From: Clostridia bacterium
GTDB taxonomy: Bacteria; Bacillota; Clostridia; Oscillospirales; Acutalibacteraceae
Direction of reading: 5' to 3'
Assembly (NCBI GenBank): GCA_900767025.1
Contig: CAAFXS010000014.1
Span: forward strand, 1-64,000
Length of the DNA stretch: 64,000 bases
How positions within the stretch are numbered: position 1 is the first letter of the stretch; every line of letters starts with the position of its first letter. Below are positions 34,651-44,200 of this stretch, piece by piece. Both the position numbers and the translations under genes were made by a program. The notes under the pieces are model-generated. The model was not told the origin of the DNA. It ran no database searches and saw only the letters and a program-made list of their open reading frames with translations.

Positions 34651-34679
34651 ATATTATGAATTTAAACAGAATTGTGCAA
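34651..34679 (-). promoter_or_regulatory. Promoter of the phage-derived cassette
   Basis: Minus strand TTGCAC, 17-bp spacer, TAATAT, about 56 nt before the fibre gene. The leader holds a small hairpin (GAAGAG...CTCTTC, 34625-34644) near its start. Confidence 0.5.
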
Positions 34680-34730
34680 GCTGAGGTACAGAGAAAGGGT
34701 CTTTATATATTGCCTGTATAGCCTAATTTA

Positions 34731-34778
34731 TGCATAAATTTATGTGTATATTTATTCAGTTTTATGTATATTTATAAC
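34731..34778. promoter_or_regulatory. Possible ArgR operator boxes
   Basis: Three AT-rich 14-mers, at 34731 (TGCATAAATTTATG), 34745 (TGTATATTTATTCA) and 34765 (TGTATATTTATAAC), resemble the ARG-box half pattern TGAATAWWWATTCA. They lie just upstream of the argC promoter, where ArgR would repress. Confidence 0.4.
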
Positions 34779-34795
34779 TATTTTCTCAAATAGTA

Positions 34796-34823
34796 TTGAC
34801 AATAATATTAGAATGTATATAAT
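34796..34823 (+). promoter_or_regulatory. Promoter of the arginine operon
   Basis: TTGACA, 16-bp spacer, TATAAT, about 38 nt before argC. Confidence 0.8.
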
Positions 34824-34861
34824 AGATAAGAAATTAGAAAGATTGCGGAGAATGTATAAAA

Positions 34862-35803
34862 ATGACCAAGGTTTTTATTGACGGAAAGGACGGCACAACC
34901 GGCTTAAAAATATACAACAGGTTTGACGGCAGAGATGACATCGAGCTTTTGCTCATTGACCCTGAAAAAAGGAAGGATGCCAAGGAGAGGGCAAGGCTTA
35001 TACACGAAAGCGACATAACCTTTCTCTGTCTGCCGGATGCGGCTTCAATTGAGGCGGTTGCACTTGCAGGTGACTGTGACACAAAAATAATTGACACCTC
35101 AACGGCACACAGAACTCTTGAGGGCTGGGCATACGGCTTTGCGGAATTAAGCACTGACCACCGACGAAAAATTGAAAGCAGTAGCAGAATTGCCGTACCC
35201 GGCTGTTATGCAACGGGATTTAACTCAATAGTTTATCCCCTAATAAAAAACGGATTTATCGGCAGTGACTATGACATTGTGTGCCATGCTTTAAGCGGTT
35301 ACACCGGTGCAGGCAAAAAAGGTATTGCTCAATACGAGGACGAAAGCAGGGACAGGGAGCTTGACTCGCCAAGGCTTTACGCATTAACACAGGAGCATAA
35401 GCACCTTAAGGAAATGAAGGCTGTCAGCGGTCTTGACAAATTCCCGATTTTTTCACCTATCATCTGCGATTATCCGAGAGGTATGGTTGTTACCGTTCCC
35501 CTTTACACAGACAGGATGAATAAAAAATATTCCAAAGAGGATATACAAAAAATGTTCAGCGAGCATTATGCAGGCAGTGACATAATCAAGGTCAGAGAGC
35601 TTGGATACACTGAAGGTATGATAGGCTGTAACAATTTTGAAGGCCGTGACGATTTGGAAATTGAAATCAACGGCAATGATGACAGAATACTCATTACCGC
35701 CCGCTTTGACAATCTGGGCAAGGGTGCCTCGGGTGCTGCTATACAGTGTATGAACATTGCTATGGGTATTGACGAAAAAACAGGACTTAATATAGGAGAA
35801 TGA
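34862..35803 (+). CDS. argC: N-acetyl-gamma-glutamyl-phosphate reductase (short ArgC type)
   Basis: NADPH-dependent reductase of arginine synthesis, acting on N-acetylglutamyl phosphate. Catalytic Cys115 in PGCYATG and the later HALSGYTGAGKKG segment are clear. At 313 aa it is the short class (ArgC2) with the N-terminus KVFIDGKDGTTGLKI. First gene of the arg-car operon. Confidence 0.93.
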   Translation: MTKVFIDGKDGTTGLKIYNRFDGRDDIELLLIDPEKRKDAKERARLIHESDITFLCLPDAASIEAVALAGDCDTKIIDTSTAHRTLEGWAYGFAELSTDHRRKIESSSRIAVPGCYATGFNSIVYPLIKNGFIGSDYDIVCHALSGYTGAGKKGIAQYEDESRDRELDSPRLYALTQEHKHLKEMKAVSGLDKFPIFSPIICDYPRGMVVTVPLYTDRMNKKYSKEDIQKMFSEHYAGSDIIKVRELGYTEGMIGCNNFEGRDDLEIEINGNDDRILITARFDNLGKGASGAAIQCMNIAMGIDEKTGLNIGE

Positions 35804-35807
35804 AAAT

Positions 35808-37049
35808 ATGAAAAAAATTGACGGAGGAATTTGTGCGGCAAAGGGATTTAAGGCAAGCGGCACATATTGCGGAATTAAAAGGCCGGCCAACGATACACCT
35901 GATGCAAAGCACAAAAACGATATTTGCCTGTATGTAAGCGACAGGGCTTGCAACACTGCGGCGGTATACACTCAAAACAAGGTTAAGGGTGCGCCGATTG
36001 TTGTTACAAAGGCGAACCTTGAAAAAAGCGGCGGAAAAGCAATTGCAGTAATTGCAAATTCCAAAAACGCCAACACCTGCAATGCAGACGGCATTGAAAA
36101 GGCAAACAAAATGTGTGAGCTTGTGGCAAAGGAGCTTGGTATTCCGCAGGAGCAGGTTGTTGTGGCAAGCACCGGTGTTATCGGTCAGGTACTACCTATT
36201 GAGCCTATTGAAAAGGCTGTTCCCGTTCTTGCAAAGGAGCTTGATTACGGCAAAAACGAAGATGCCGCAACGGCTATTATGACCACCGACACGGTAAAAA
36301 AGGAATATGCCGTTGAATTTGAAATCAGCGGCAAGGTTTGTCATCTTGGCGGAATGGCAAAGGGCTCGGGTATGATTCACCCGAATATGGCAACAACACT
36401 TAATTTCATCACAACAGACTGTGCCATTAGCCAAAGCCTTTTGCAGAAGGCGCTGAGCGATATTGTTAAGGTTACATACAACTGCCTGTCAATCGACGGT
36501 GACACCTCAACAAATGATATGGTTTGTCTTATGGCTAACGGCTTGGCAGGAAATGACGAAATAACCGCAGAAAACGATGAATACATAACATTTAAAAATG
36601 CACTTTATGAGGTTATGGCTAACCTTACCCGTATGCTTGCCAAGGACGGCGAGGGTGCAAGCAAGCTCCTTGAATGCATCTGCACAGGTGCAAAGGATTT
36701 GGACACCGCAATCACTGTTGCCAAAAGCGTTATCTGCTCTTCTCTTTTCAAGGCGGCTATGTTCGGCGAGGATGCTAACTGGGGCAGAGTTCTGTGCGCA
36801 ATCGGCTATGCCGACGCTGATTTTGACATTAACAGGGTTAATGTTGATTTAAGGAGCGAAAACGGCGTTGTAGCTGTATGCAGAAACGGTGCAGGCGTTG
36901 AATTCAGCGAGGAAAAGGCAGGCAAGATTCTTTCTGCTGATGAAATTTACATTGACATTAACTTAAATGACGGCTCTGTTGAAGCAACCGCATGGGGTTG
37001 TGATTTGACCTATGATTATGTAAAAATTAACGGAGATTACAGAACCTGA
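35808..37049 (+). CDS. argJ: Bifunctional ornithine acetyltransferase / N-acetylglutamate synthase
   Basis: Recycles the acetyl group from acetylornithine to glutamate and may also use acetyl-CoA. Self-cleavage is expected before Thr196 in the MIHPNMATTL motif, giving alpha and beta chains. KGSGMIHPN and the LARMLAKDGEGA-like segment (here LTRMLAKDGEGA) are typical. Starts 4 nt after argC. Confidence 0.95.
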   Translation: MKKIDGGICAAKGFKASGTYCGIKRPANDTPDAKHKNDICLYVSDRACNTAAVYTQNKVKGAPIVVTKANLEKSGGKAIAVIANSKNANTCNADGIEKANKMCELVAKELGIPQEQVVVASTGVIGQVLPIEPIEKAVPVLAKELDYGKNEDAATAIMTTDTVKKEYAVEFEISGKVCHLGGMAKGSGMIHPNMATTLNFITTDCAISQSLLQKALSDIVKVTYNCLSIDGDTSTNDMVCLMANGLAGNDEITAENDEYITFKNALYEVMANLTRMLAKDGEGASKLLECICTGAKDLDTAITVAKSVICSSLFKAAMFGEDANWGRVLCAIGYADADFDINRVNVDLRSENGVVAVCRNGAGVEFSEEKAGKILSADEIYIDINLNDGSVEATAWGCDLTYDYVKINGDYRT

Positions 37050-37076
37050 TTAATCAGGGTTTGTATAGGCGAAATA

Positions 37077-37139
37077 CCGTAGGGGCGACCATTGGTCGCC
37101 CGAATATAATCGGGCTTGCAGTGCAAGCCCCTACGAAAG
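37077..37139. repeat. REP/MITE-like palindromic repeat, copy C
   Basis: 63-bp element inside the arginine operon, between argJ and argB. Ends CCGTAGGGGCG and GCCCCTACG, with internal hairpins GGGCGACC/GGTCGCCC and GGGCTTGCA/TGCAAGCCC. Related to copies at 24310 and 50363 but with a different second hairpin. Confidence 0.75.
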
Positions 37140-37196
37140 TTTGTTACATTAACACACAAAAAAATACCAATTAATATAAAGCTTCGGAGAAATGCT

Positions 37197-38054
37197 ATGG
37201 ATATTAACAATGCACAAAAGGCGGAGATAATTGCTCACGCTCTGCCACACATACAGAAATACAGGAAGAAAATTGTTGTTGTAAAATACGGCGGAAACGC
37301 AATGATTAACCAGGAGCTTAAGGAAGCCGTTATGCGTGACTTGGTGCTTTTAACAACAGTAGGCATCAAGGTGGTTCTTGTTCACGGCGGAGGCCCCGAC
37401 ATCAGCAGAGTTCTGAGCAAAATGAACATTGAAAGCAGGTTTGAAAGCGGTCTGCGTGTTACCGACAGGGACACTGTTGAGGTTGTTCAGATGGTGCTTG
37501 CAGGCAAGGTTAACAAGGATTTGGTTTGCCAGATAGGTAATTTGGGCGGTCACGCCATCGGTCTTTCGGGTATGGACGGAAATATGATTGAGTGCGTGCC
37601 ACTTGATGATACCCACGGCTATGTGGGCAGAATTACAAATGTTAACACCGATGTTATTGAGGAGGCGCTGGAGCACAGCTTTATCCCTGTTGTTTCAACC
37701 ATCGGATACGATAAGGAAAGCAACTGCTACAACATTAATGCCGACACGGTTGCCGCCGCAATAGCAGGTGCGCTCAACGCAGAGGCTCTTGTTTCAATGA
37801 CTGACATTGTGGGACTTTTAAGAGACAAGGACGATGAGTCAACGCTTATTCACAAGGTTTATATTAGTGACACACCTGCCCTTATTTCCGAGGGAATAAT
37901 CACCGGTGGTATGATACCTAAAATTGATTCAATGACACAGGCAATCCGTGAGGGTGTTAAAAAAGCATTTATTATTGACGGACGGGTACCCCACTCTATT
38001 CTTATGGAGCTTCTTACCGATGAAGGTATGGGTACAATGTTCAGAAGCAGGTGA
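37197..38054 (+). CDS. argB: Acetylglutamate kinase
   Basis: Phosphorylates N-acetylglutamate, the second step of arginine synthesis and usually the arginine-regulated one. KYGGNAM (near 28), VHGGGPDI, and the NINADTVAAAIAGAL segment are conserved. Starts at 37197, with GGAGA 6 nt upstream; the frame back to 37116 crosses the repeat. Length 285 aa. Confidence 0.95.
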   Translation: MDINNAQKAEIIAHALPHIQKYRKKIVVVKYGGNAMINQELKEAVMRDLVLLTTVGIKVVLVHGGGPDISRVLSKMNIESRFESGLRVTDRDTVEVVQMVLAGKVNKDLVCQIGNLGGHAIGLSGMDGNMIECVPLDDTHGYVGRITNVNTDVIEEALEHSFIPVVSTIGYDKESNCYNINADTVAAAIAGALNAEALVSMTDIVGLLRDKDDESTLIHKVYISDTPALISEGIITGGMIPKIDSMTQAIREGVKKAFIIDGRVPHSILMELLTDEGMGTMFRSR

Positions 38055-38058
38055 TAAA

Positions 38059-39219
38059 ATGAACACAAAAGAACTTGACATTCAATACATTGCCCATTCC
38101 TACGGCAGATTTGATGTGGCGCTTGCAAAGGGCAAGGGCTCAACGCTCATTGATGAGGAGGGCAAGGAATACATAGATTTCGGCTCCGGAATCGGCGTTA
38201 CCGCCTTCGGCATTTGTGACGAGGAATGGAAAAAGGCGGTGAAGGCTCAGCTTGATTTGGTACAACACACAAGCAACCTTTACTACACCTCCCCCTGTGC
38301 AAGACTGGCTGAAATGCTTTGCGAAAAATCGGGAATGAAAAAGGTTTTCTTTGCAAACAGCGGTGCAGAGGCAAACGAGGGTGCTATTAAATTTGCAAGG
38401 AAATACAGCTTTGACAAATACGGCGAGGGCAGGAGCACAATAATAACACTCGTTAACTCCTTTCACGGCAGGACGATAACTACCCTTTCCGCCACGGGTC
38501 AGGACAGCTTTCACACCGTATTCGGACCTTTTACAGAGGGCTTTAAATACTGCCCTGCTAATGACATTGATACACTTAACAAAATGGCAACTGACGATGT
38601 TTGCGCAATTATGTTTGAGTGTGTTCAGGGTGAAGGCGGAGTTAACAACCTTGATTATGACTTTGTAAAGGCAATCGAAAGGCTTGCAAAGGAAAAGGAC
38701 ATACTGATGATTGTTGACGAGGTGCAGACAGGAAACGGCAGAACAGGCAAATATTTTGCCTACGAGCATTTTGATATTAAGCCGGACATTGTTTCCACCG
38801 CAAAGGGACTTGCAGGCGGTTTACCAATGGGTGCAGTGTTTTTCGGTGAAAAGCTCAAGGACACGGTGACCCCGGGCTCCCACGGTTCAACCTTCGGCGG
38901 AAATCCAATCTGTGCGGCAGGTGCGGTTTCAATAGTATCAAGAATTGATGATAAATTTCTTGATGCAGTTAATGAAAAAAGCAAATACATAAAGGATTTT
39001 CTGAACAATGTCAGCGGTGTTAAATCCATATCGGGTATGGGACTGATGCTTGGCATTGAAACTGAAAAGGACGCAAAGGAAATTGCAGGCGAATGCTTAA
39101 AAAACGGCTTGCTTGTACTTACGGCAAAAACAAAAATTAGGCTCCTTCCGGCACTTAACATAAGCTACGAGGAGCTTGAAAAGGGACTTAATATCTTAAA
39201 GGAGGCAATTGAAAAATGA
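38059..39219 (+). CDS. argD: Acetylornithine aminotransferase
   Basis: PLP enzyme of class III that makes N-acetylornithine. It has the phosphate-binding NSGAEANEGAIK stretch, the MIVDEVQTGNGRTG segment and the PLP lysine in STAKGLAGG (near 241). Starts 4 nt after argB at 38059, with AGGTGA upstream. Confidence 0.94.
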   Translation: MNTKELDIQYIAHSYGRFDVALAKGKGSTLIDEEGKEYIDFGSGIGVTAFGICDEEWKKAVKAQLDLVQHTSNLYYTSPCARLAEMLCEKSGMKKVFFANSGAEANEGAIKFARKYSFDKYGEGRSTIITLVNSFHGRTITTLSATGQDSFHTVFGPFTEGFKYCPANDIDTLNKMATDDVCAIMFECVQGEGGVNNLDYDFVKAIERLAKEKDILMIVDEVQTGNGRTGKYFAYEHFDIKPDIVSTAKGLAGGLPMGAVFFGEKLKDTVTPGSHGSTFGGNPICAAGAVSIVSRIDDKFLDAVNEKSKYIKDFLNNVSGVKSISGMGLMLGIETEKDAKEIAGECLKNGLLVLTAKTKIRLLPALNISYEELEKGLNILKEAIEK

Positions 39220-40118
39220 AGCATTTACTTAAATTACAGGATTTGGATAAGGCTGACATACTCGACATTCTCAACCTTGCGGACCAGCTTAAATACGAAA
39301 CAAAGCACGGTATTGAGCATCATCACCTTAAGGGCAAAACCCTTGGTATGATTTTTCAAAAAAGCTCAACAAGAACAAGGGTAAGCTTTGAAACAGGAAT
39401 GTATCAGCTTGGCGGCCAGGCTCTTTTCCTTTCAAACAGGGATTTGCAGATTGGCAGAGGCGAGCCTGTTCAGGACACCGCAAGGGTGCTTTCACGCTAT
39501 CTTGACGGTATTATGATTAGAACCTTTGAGCAAAAAGAGGTTGAGGATTTGGCTGAATACGGCTCAATTCCCATTATCAACGGTCTTACCGACTACTGTC
39601 ATCCTTGCCAGGTGCTTGCAGATTTAATGACAATTAAGGAATACAAAAAAAGCTTTGACGGACTTAAGCTCTGCTTTATCGGTGACGGCAACAATATGGC
39701 AAACAGCCTTATTGTTGGTGCAATTAAAATGGGTATGAGCTGTGCAATCGCCTGTCCCGACGGCTACAAGCCCGATGCGGAAATTATGAAATGGGCAGAG
39801 GAAAACGGCAACTTTATGTGCAGTGACAACATTCTTGAATGTGCAAAGGACGCTGATGTTCTTTATACAGACGTTTGGGCATCAATGGGTCAGGAAGAGG
39901 AAAAGGCTGAAAGAGAAAAGATTTTCAAAGACTATCAGATTAACGATGAGGTTATGGCTGTGGCTAAAGCAGACGCTATGGTGCTTCACTGCCTGCCTGC
40001 TCACAGAGAAGAGGAAATCACCGCAAAGGTATTTGAAGAACACGCAGACGAAATTTTTGACGAGGCTGAAAACAGACTCCATGCACAGAAGGCAGTCCTT
40101 GTTAAGCTGTTAGGATAA
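39216..40118 (+). CDS. argF: Ornithine carbamoyltransferase
   Basis: Joins ornithine and carbamoyl phosphate to citrulline. Carbamoyl-phosphate loop SSTRTRVSFE (near 51), DYCHPCQVLADLMT and the ornithine-site motif HCLPAHR are intact. Overlaps argD by 4 bp (ATGA). Its second substrate comes from the next two genes. Confidence 0.95.
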   Translation: MKHLLKLQDLDKADILDILNLADQLKYETKHGIEHHHLKGKTLGMIFQKSSTRTRVSFETGMYQLGGQALFLSNRDLQIGRGEPVQDTARVLSRYLDGIMIRTFEQKEVEDLAEYGSIPIINGLTDYCHPCQVLADLMTIKEYKKSFDGLKLCFIGDGNNMANSLIVGAIKMGMSCAIACPDGYKPDAEIMKWAEENGNFMCSDNILECAKDADVLYTDVWASMGQEEEKAEREKIFKDYQINDEVMAVAKADAMVLHCLPAHREEEITAKVFEEHADEIFDEAENRLHAQKAVLVKLLG

Positions 40119-40123
40119 TTATT

Positions 40124-41209
40124 ATGAGCGATAACAAAATTTACATTTGCCTTGCCGACGGCAGTGTGTTTGAGGGCAAAGCCTTCGGTGCAAAGGGCGA
40201 GGTTTTAGGCGAGCTTGTGTTCACAACGGGTATGGGCGGTTATATCGAAACCCTTACCGACCCAAGCTATTTCGGTCAAATAGTAATGCAGACCTTTCCC
40301 CTTATCGGCAACTACGGCTTTATTGATGATGATAAGGAATGTGAAAAAAGCGCCGTTTCGGCTTACATTGTCCGTGAATACTGCGGTGAGCCGTCAAATT
40401 TCAGGTGTGACAGAACTCTTGAAGCATACCTGAAGGCCAACGGAATTGTAGGCGTTTATGATGTTGACACAAGGGAAATCACAAAAATAATCCGTGAATA
40501 CGGTGTTATGAATGCGCTTATCACCGATAATCCCGATAATGCGGATTTAGAAAAAATCAAGGCTTATCAGGTTAAGGATGCGGTTAAATCCGTTTCCGCC
40601 GTTAAGCCGTCATTAAGTGCATCCGATGAGCACAGGTTCAACGTTGTTCTTATTGACTACGGCACAAAGAAAAATATTGTAAGAGAGCTTAACAAAAGGG
40701 GCTGTAATGTTGCCGTTGTGCCCTACAACACAAAGGCAGAGGATATTTTATCCCTTAATCCCGACGGTATTATGCTTTCAAACGGACCCGGCGACCCCCA
40801 GGAAAACACAAATGAAATTGAAGAACTGAAAAAGCTTGCAGGCAAAAAGCCCATATTTGCAATTTGCCTGGGTCATCAGCTTTTGGCACTTTCCCAAGGA
40901 GCGGAAACCGCAAAACTGAAATACGGCCACAGAGGTGTTAACCAGCCTGTTAAAAATCTTGAAAACGGCAGAACCTTTATTTCATCGCAAAATCACGGCT
41001 ATGCAGTTGTTAACGAAAGCGTTGAAGACACAGGCGGTAAAATCAGCTTTGTTAATGCAAACGACGGTACCTGTGAGGGAATTGACTATCCCCTGCTAAA
41101 TGCATTTTCCGTTCAGTTTCACCCGGAGGCTTGCTCAGGTCCCAAGGACACTAATTTTATTTTTGACAAATTCATTGATATGATGGGAGGTAAAAGCAAT
41201 GCCTCTTGA
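40124..41209 (+). CDS. carA: Carbamoyl-phosphate synthase small subunit
   Basis: Glutaminase subunit that supplies ammonia to CarB. Class I amidotransferase triad is present: Cys in FAICLGHQ, and His-Glu in VQFHPEA. N-terminal CPSase_sm domain shows TTGMGGYIETLTDPSYFGQI split over 30-50. Ends 11 bp inside carB. Confidence 0.95.
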   Translation: MSDNKIYICLADGSVFEGKAFGAKGEVLGELVFTTGMGGYIETLTDPSYFGQIVMQTFPLIGNYGFIDDDKECEKSAVSAYIVREYCGEPSNFRCDRTLEAYLKANGIVGVYDVDTREITKIIREYGVMNALITDNPDNADLEKIKAYQVKDAVKSVSAVKPSLSASDEHRFNVVLIDYGTKKNIVRELNKRGCNVAVVPYNTKAEDILSLNPDGIMLSNGPGDPQENTNEIEELKKLAGKKPIFAICLGHQLLALSQGAETAKLKYGHRGVNQPVKNLENGRTFISSQNHGYAVVNESVEDTGGKISFVNANDGTCEGIDYPLLNAFSVQFHPEACSGPKDTNFIFDKFIDMMGGKSNAS

Positions 41210-44200
41210 TAAAAGCATAAAAAAGGTTCTTGTTATCGGTTCGGGTCCCATCGTTATCGGTCAGGCGGCGGAATTTGACTACGCAGGCGCACAGGCCTGC
41301 CGTGTGCTTAAGGATGAGGGCATCGAGGTTGTTCTCGTTAACTCCAACCCTGCCACAATAATGACGGACAAGGCTCTTGCCGACCATATTTATCTTGAAC
41401 CGCTGACGGAAGAAACGGTTAAAAGAATTATTGAAAAAGAAAGACCCGATTCCATTCTCTGCGGTCTCGGAGGACAGACAGGTCTTACCATAGGTATGCA
41501 GCTTGCAAAGGACGGTTATCTTGAACAGATGGGCGTTCGTTTGCTTGGTACAAACGCCGAAGCCATTGACAAGGCAGAGGACAGGCAGATGTTTAGGGAC
41601 ACCATGGTTAAAATCAATCAGCCTGTTGTTCCAAGCGACATTGCGCAGACCGTTGAACACGCAAAGGAAATTGCCAAGGAAATCGGCTACCCTGTTATCA
41701 TCCGTCCCGCCTTTACATTAGGCGGAGCAGGCGGCGGTGTTGCAAATGATGAAAAGAAGCTTGAAATAATAGCCAAGAACGGCTTAATGCTCTCCCCTAT
41801 TACTCAGGTGCTTGTTGAGCGTTACATTGCAGGCTGGAAGGAAATTGAATTTGAGGTAATGCGTGACGGTGCAGGCAATGTTATTGCCGTATGCTCAATG
41901 GAAAACTTTGACCCTGTTGGAGTTCACACCGGTGACAGCATTGTTATTGCTCCTGCCGTTACTCTTGCGGACAGGGAATATCAAATGCTCCGTTCCGCCT
42001 CACTTGACATTATCACCGAGCTTGGTATTGAGGGTGGCTGCAACTGCCAGTTTGCCCTTAATCCCGAAAGCTTTGAATACTCGGTTATTGAGGTTAATCC
42101 AAGAGTTTCAAGGTCGTCTGCTCTGGCGTCAAAGGCAACGGGTTACCCCATTGCAAAGGTTACTACAAAAATCGCACTTGGATACACTCTTGATGAAATC
42201 AAAAATGATATTACGGGCAAAACCTGTGCCTGCTTTGAGCCTGCACTTGACTATGTTGTTGTTAAGCTGCCAAAATGGCCCTTTGACAAATTTGTCAATG
42301 CCTCAAGAAAATTAGGCACACAGATGAAGGCAACAGGCGAGGTTATGAGCATTGCACCGAGCTTTGAAATGGCGGTTATGAAAGCGGTTAGAGGTGCTGA
42401 AATCGGACTTGACACCCTTAACTGCCCTGTCCTTGAGGGCACAGAACCGTTGGAAAGGCTTTCACATCAGGACGATTTAAGGATGTTTGCCGTGTTCAGA
42501 GCCCTAAAAAACGGCATTTCTATTGACGAAATCCACCGCATTACAATGATTGACGAGTGGTTTTTGGCAAAGCTGAAAAACCTTGCGGATTACGAAAAGG
42601 AAATTGATGGCAAGCCTTTAAGTGAGGAAATGTACCTTAAAGGCAAAAAGCTTGGCTACACCGACAAAGCACTTGAAAAAATCAGCGGCGGCTCCCTTTT
42701 GTATCACAGGGATTGCGTTTACAAAATGGTTGACACCTGCGGTGCTGAATTCAAGGCGGAAACACCTTATTTTTACTCCACCTATGACAATCACTGCGAG
42801 TCAAGAGAGCTTGAAAAAAGCGGTAAGGAAAAAATTATCGTGTTAGGCTCAGGTCCTATCCGCATCGGTCAGGGTATTGAATTTGACTACTCCTGCGTTC
42901 ACTGTGTATGGACCTTAAAGGAGCTTGGCTACGAGGTTATACTCATTAACAACAACCCCGAAACCGTTTCCACCGATTTTGACACAGGCGACAGGCTTTA
43001 TTTTGAGCCACTTACCGAAGAAGATGTTATGAACATTATCAAGGCGGAAAATCCCCTTGGCGTTGTGGTTGCCTTCGGCGGACAGACGGCTATTAAGCTG
43101 ACAAAATTCCTTGATGACAACGGCATAACAATCTTCGGCACAAGTGCAAAATCCATTGACCTTGCGGAAGACAGGGAAAAGTTTGACGCACTCCTTGAAA
43201 AATTCAATATTTTCAGGCCAAAGGGCGAAAGCGTTATGACCCTTAACGGTGCTTTAGCATCTGCCGAAAGGCTTGGCTATCCTGTTCTTCTTCGCCCCTC
43301 CTATGTTATCGGCGGTCAGAATATGACTATTGCTTACACCGACGACGATGTTAAGCAGTATATGGAAATTATTCTTTCCCAGGGCATTACTAATCCCGTG
43401 CTTGTGGACAAGTATATGATGGGCACGGAGCTTGAGGTTGACTGCATCAGCGACGGTGAGGATGTGCTTATCCCGGGTATAATGGAGCATATCGAAAGAG
43501 CAGGCGTTCACTCCGGCGACTCCATTGCAGTATATCCGCCCTATAACCTTAACGATATGATGCTTGACAAGGTTTGCAGGGTTTCCGAAAATCTTGCTTT
43601 ATCCCTTGGCACAAAGGGACTTGTTAACATTCAGTATCTTATCTACCAAAACGAGCTGTTTGTTATTGAGGTTAATCCCAGAGCATCAAGGACCATACCT
43701 TACATAAGCAAGGTTACAGGGGTTCCCATGGTTGAGCTTGCGTCAAAGATAATGGTGGGTGCGTCCCTTAAAGACCTTGGCTACGGAACAGGACTTTATT
43801 CAACTCCCCCATACTACGCCGTTAAGGTGCCTGTGTTCAGCTTTGAAAAGCTAAATGATGTTAACTCCAAGCTTGGTCCCGAAATGAAATCCACAGGCGA
43901 GGTTTTGGGCGTAGGCAAAAATCTTGTTGAGGCTTTATACAAGGGCCTTGTGTCCGCAGGCTTTAAAACCGATTTTCACCGAAAGGACAACCACGGCGTA
44001 CTTATCACCGTTACCAAGCAGGACAGATTTGAAATAGTTAATCTTGCCAAAAAGCTTGATGATTTGGGTGCAAGGATATGGGCAACTCCCGAAACGGCAA
44101 AGGCTATTGAAAGCCTTGGAATTGAGGTATCGGTGGTTAACAAGCTTCGTGAGGACAATTCAATTATGGATTTGGTTGAAAGCGGTGTGCTTGATTACAT

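Noticed and set aside
31493..34679. Complete or cryptic prophage
   Set aside because: No integrase, capsid, terminase, portal, replication or repressor gene is present; only two phage-type genes lie between metabolic genes.
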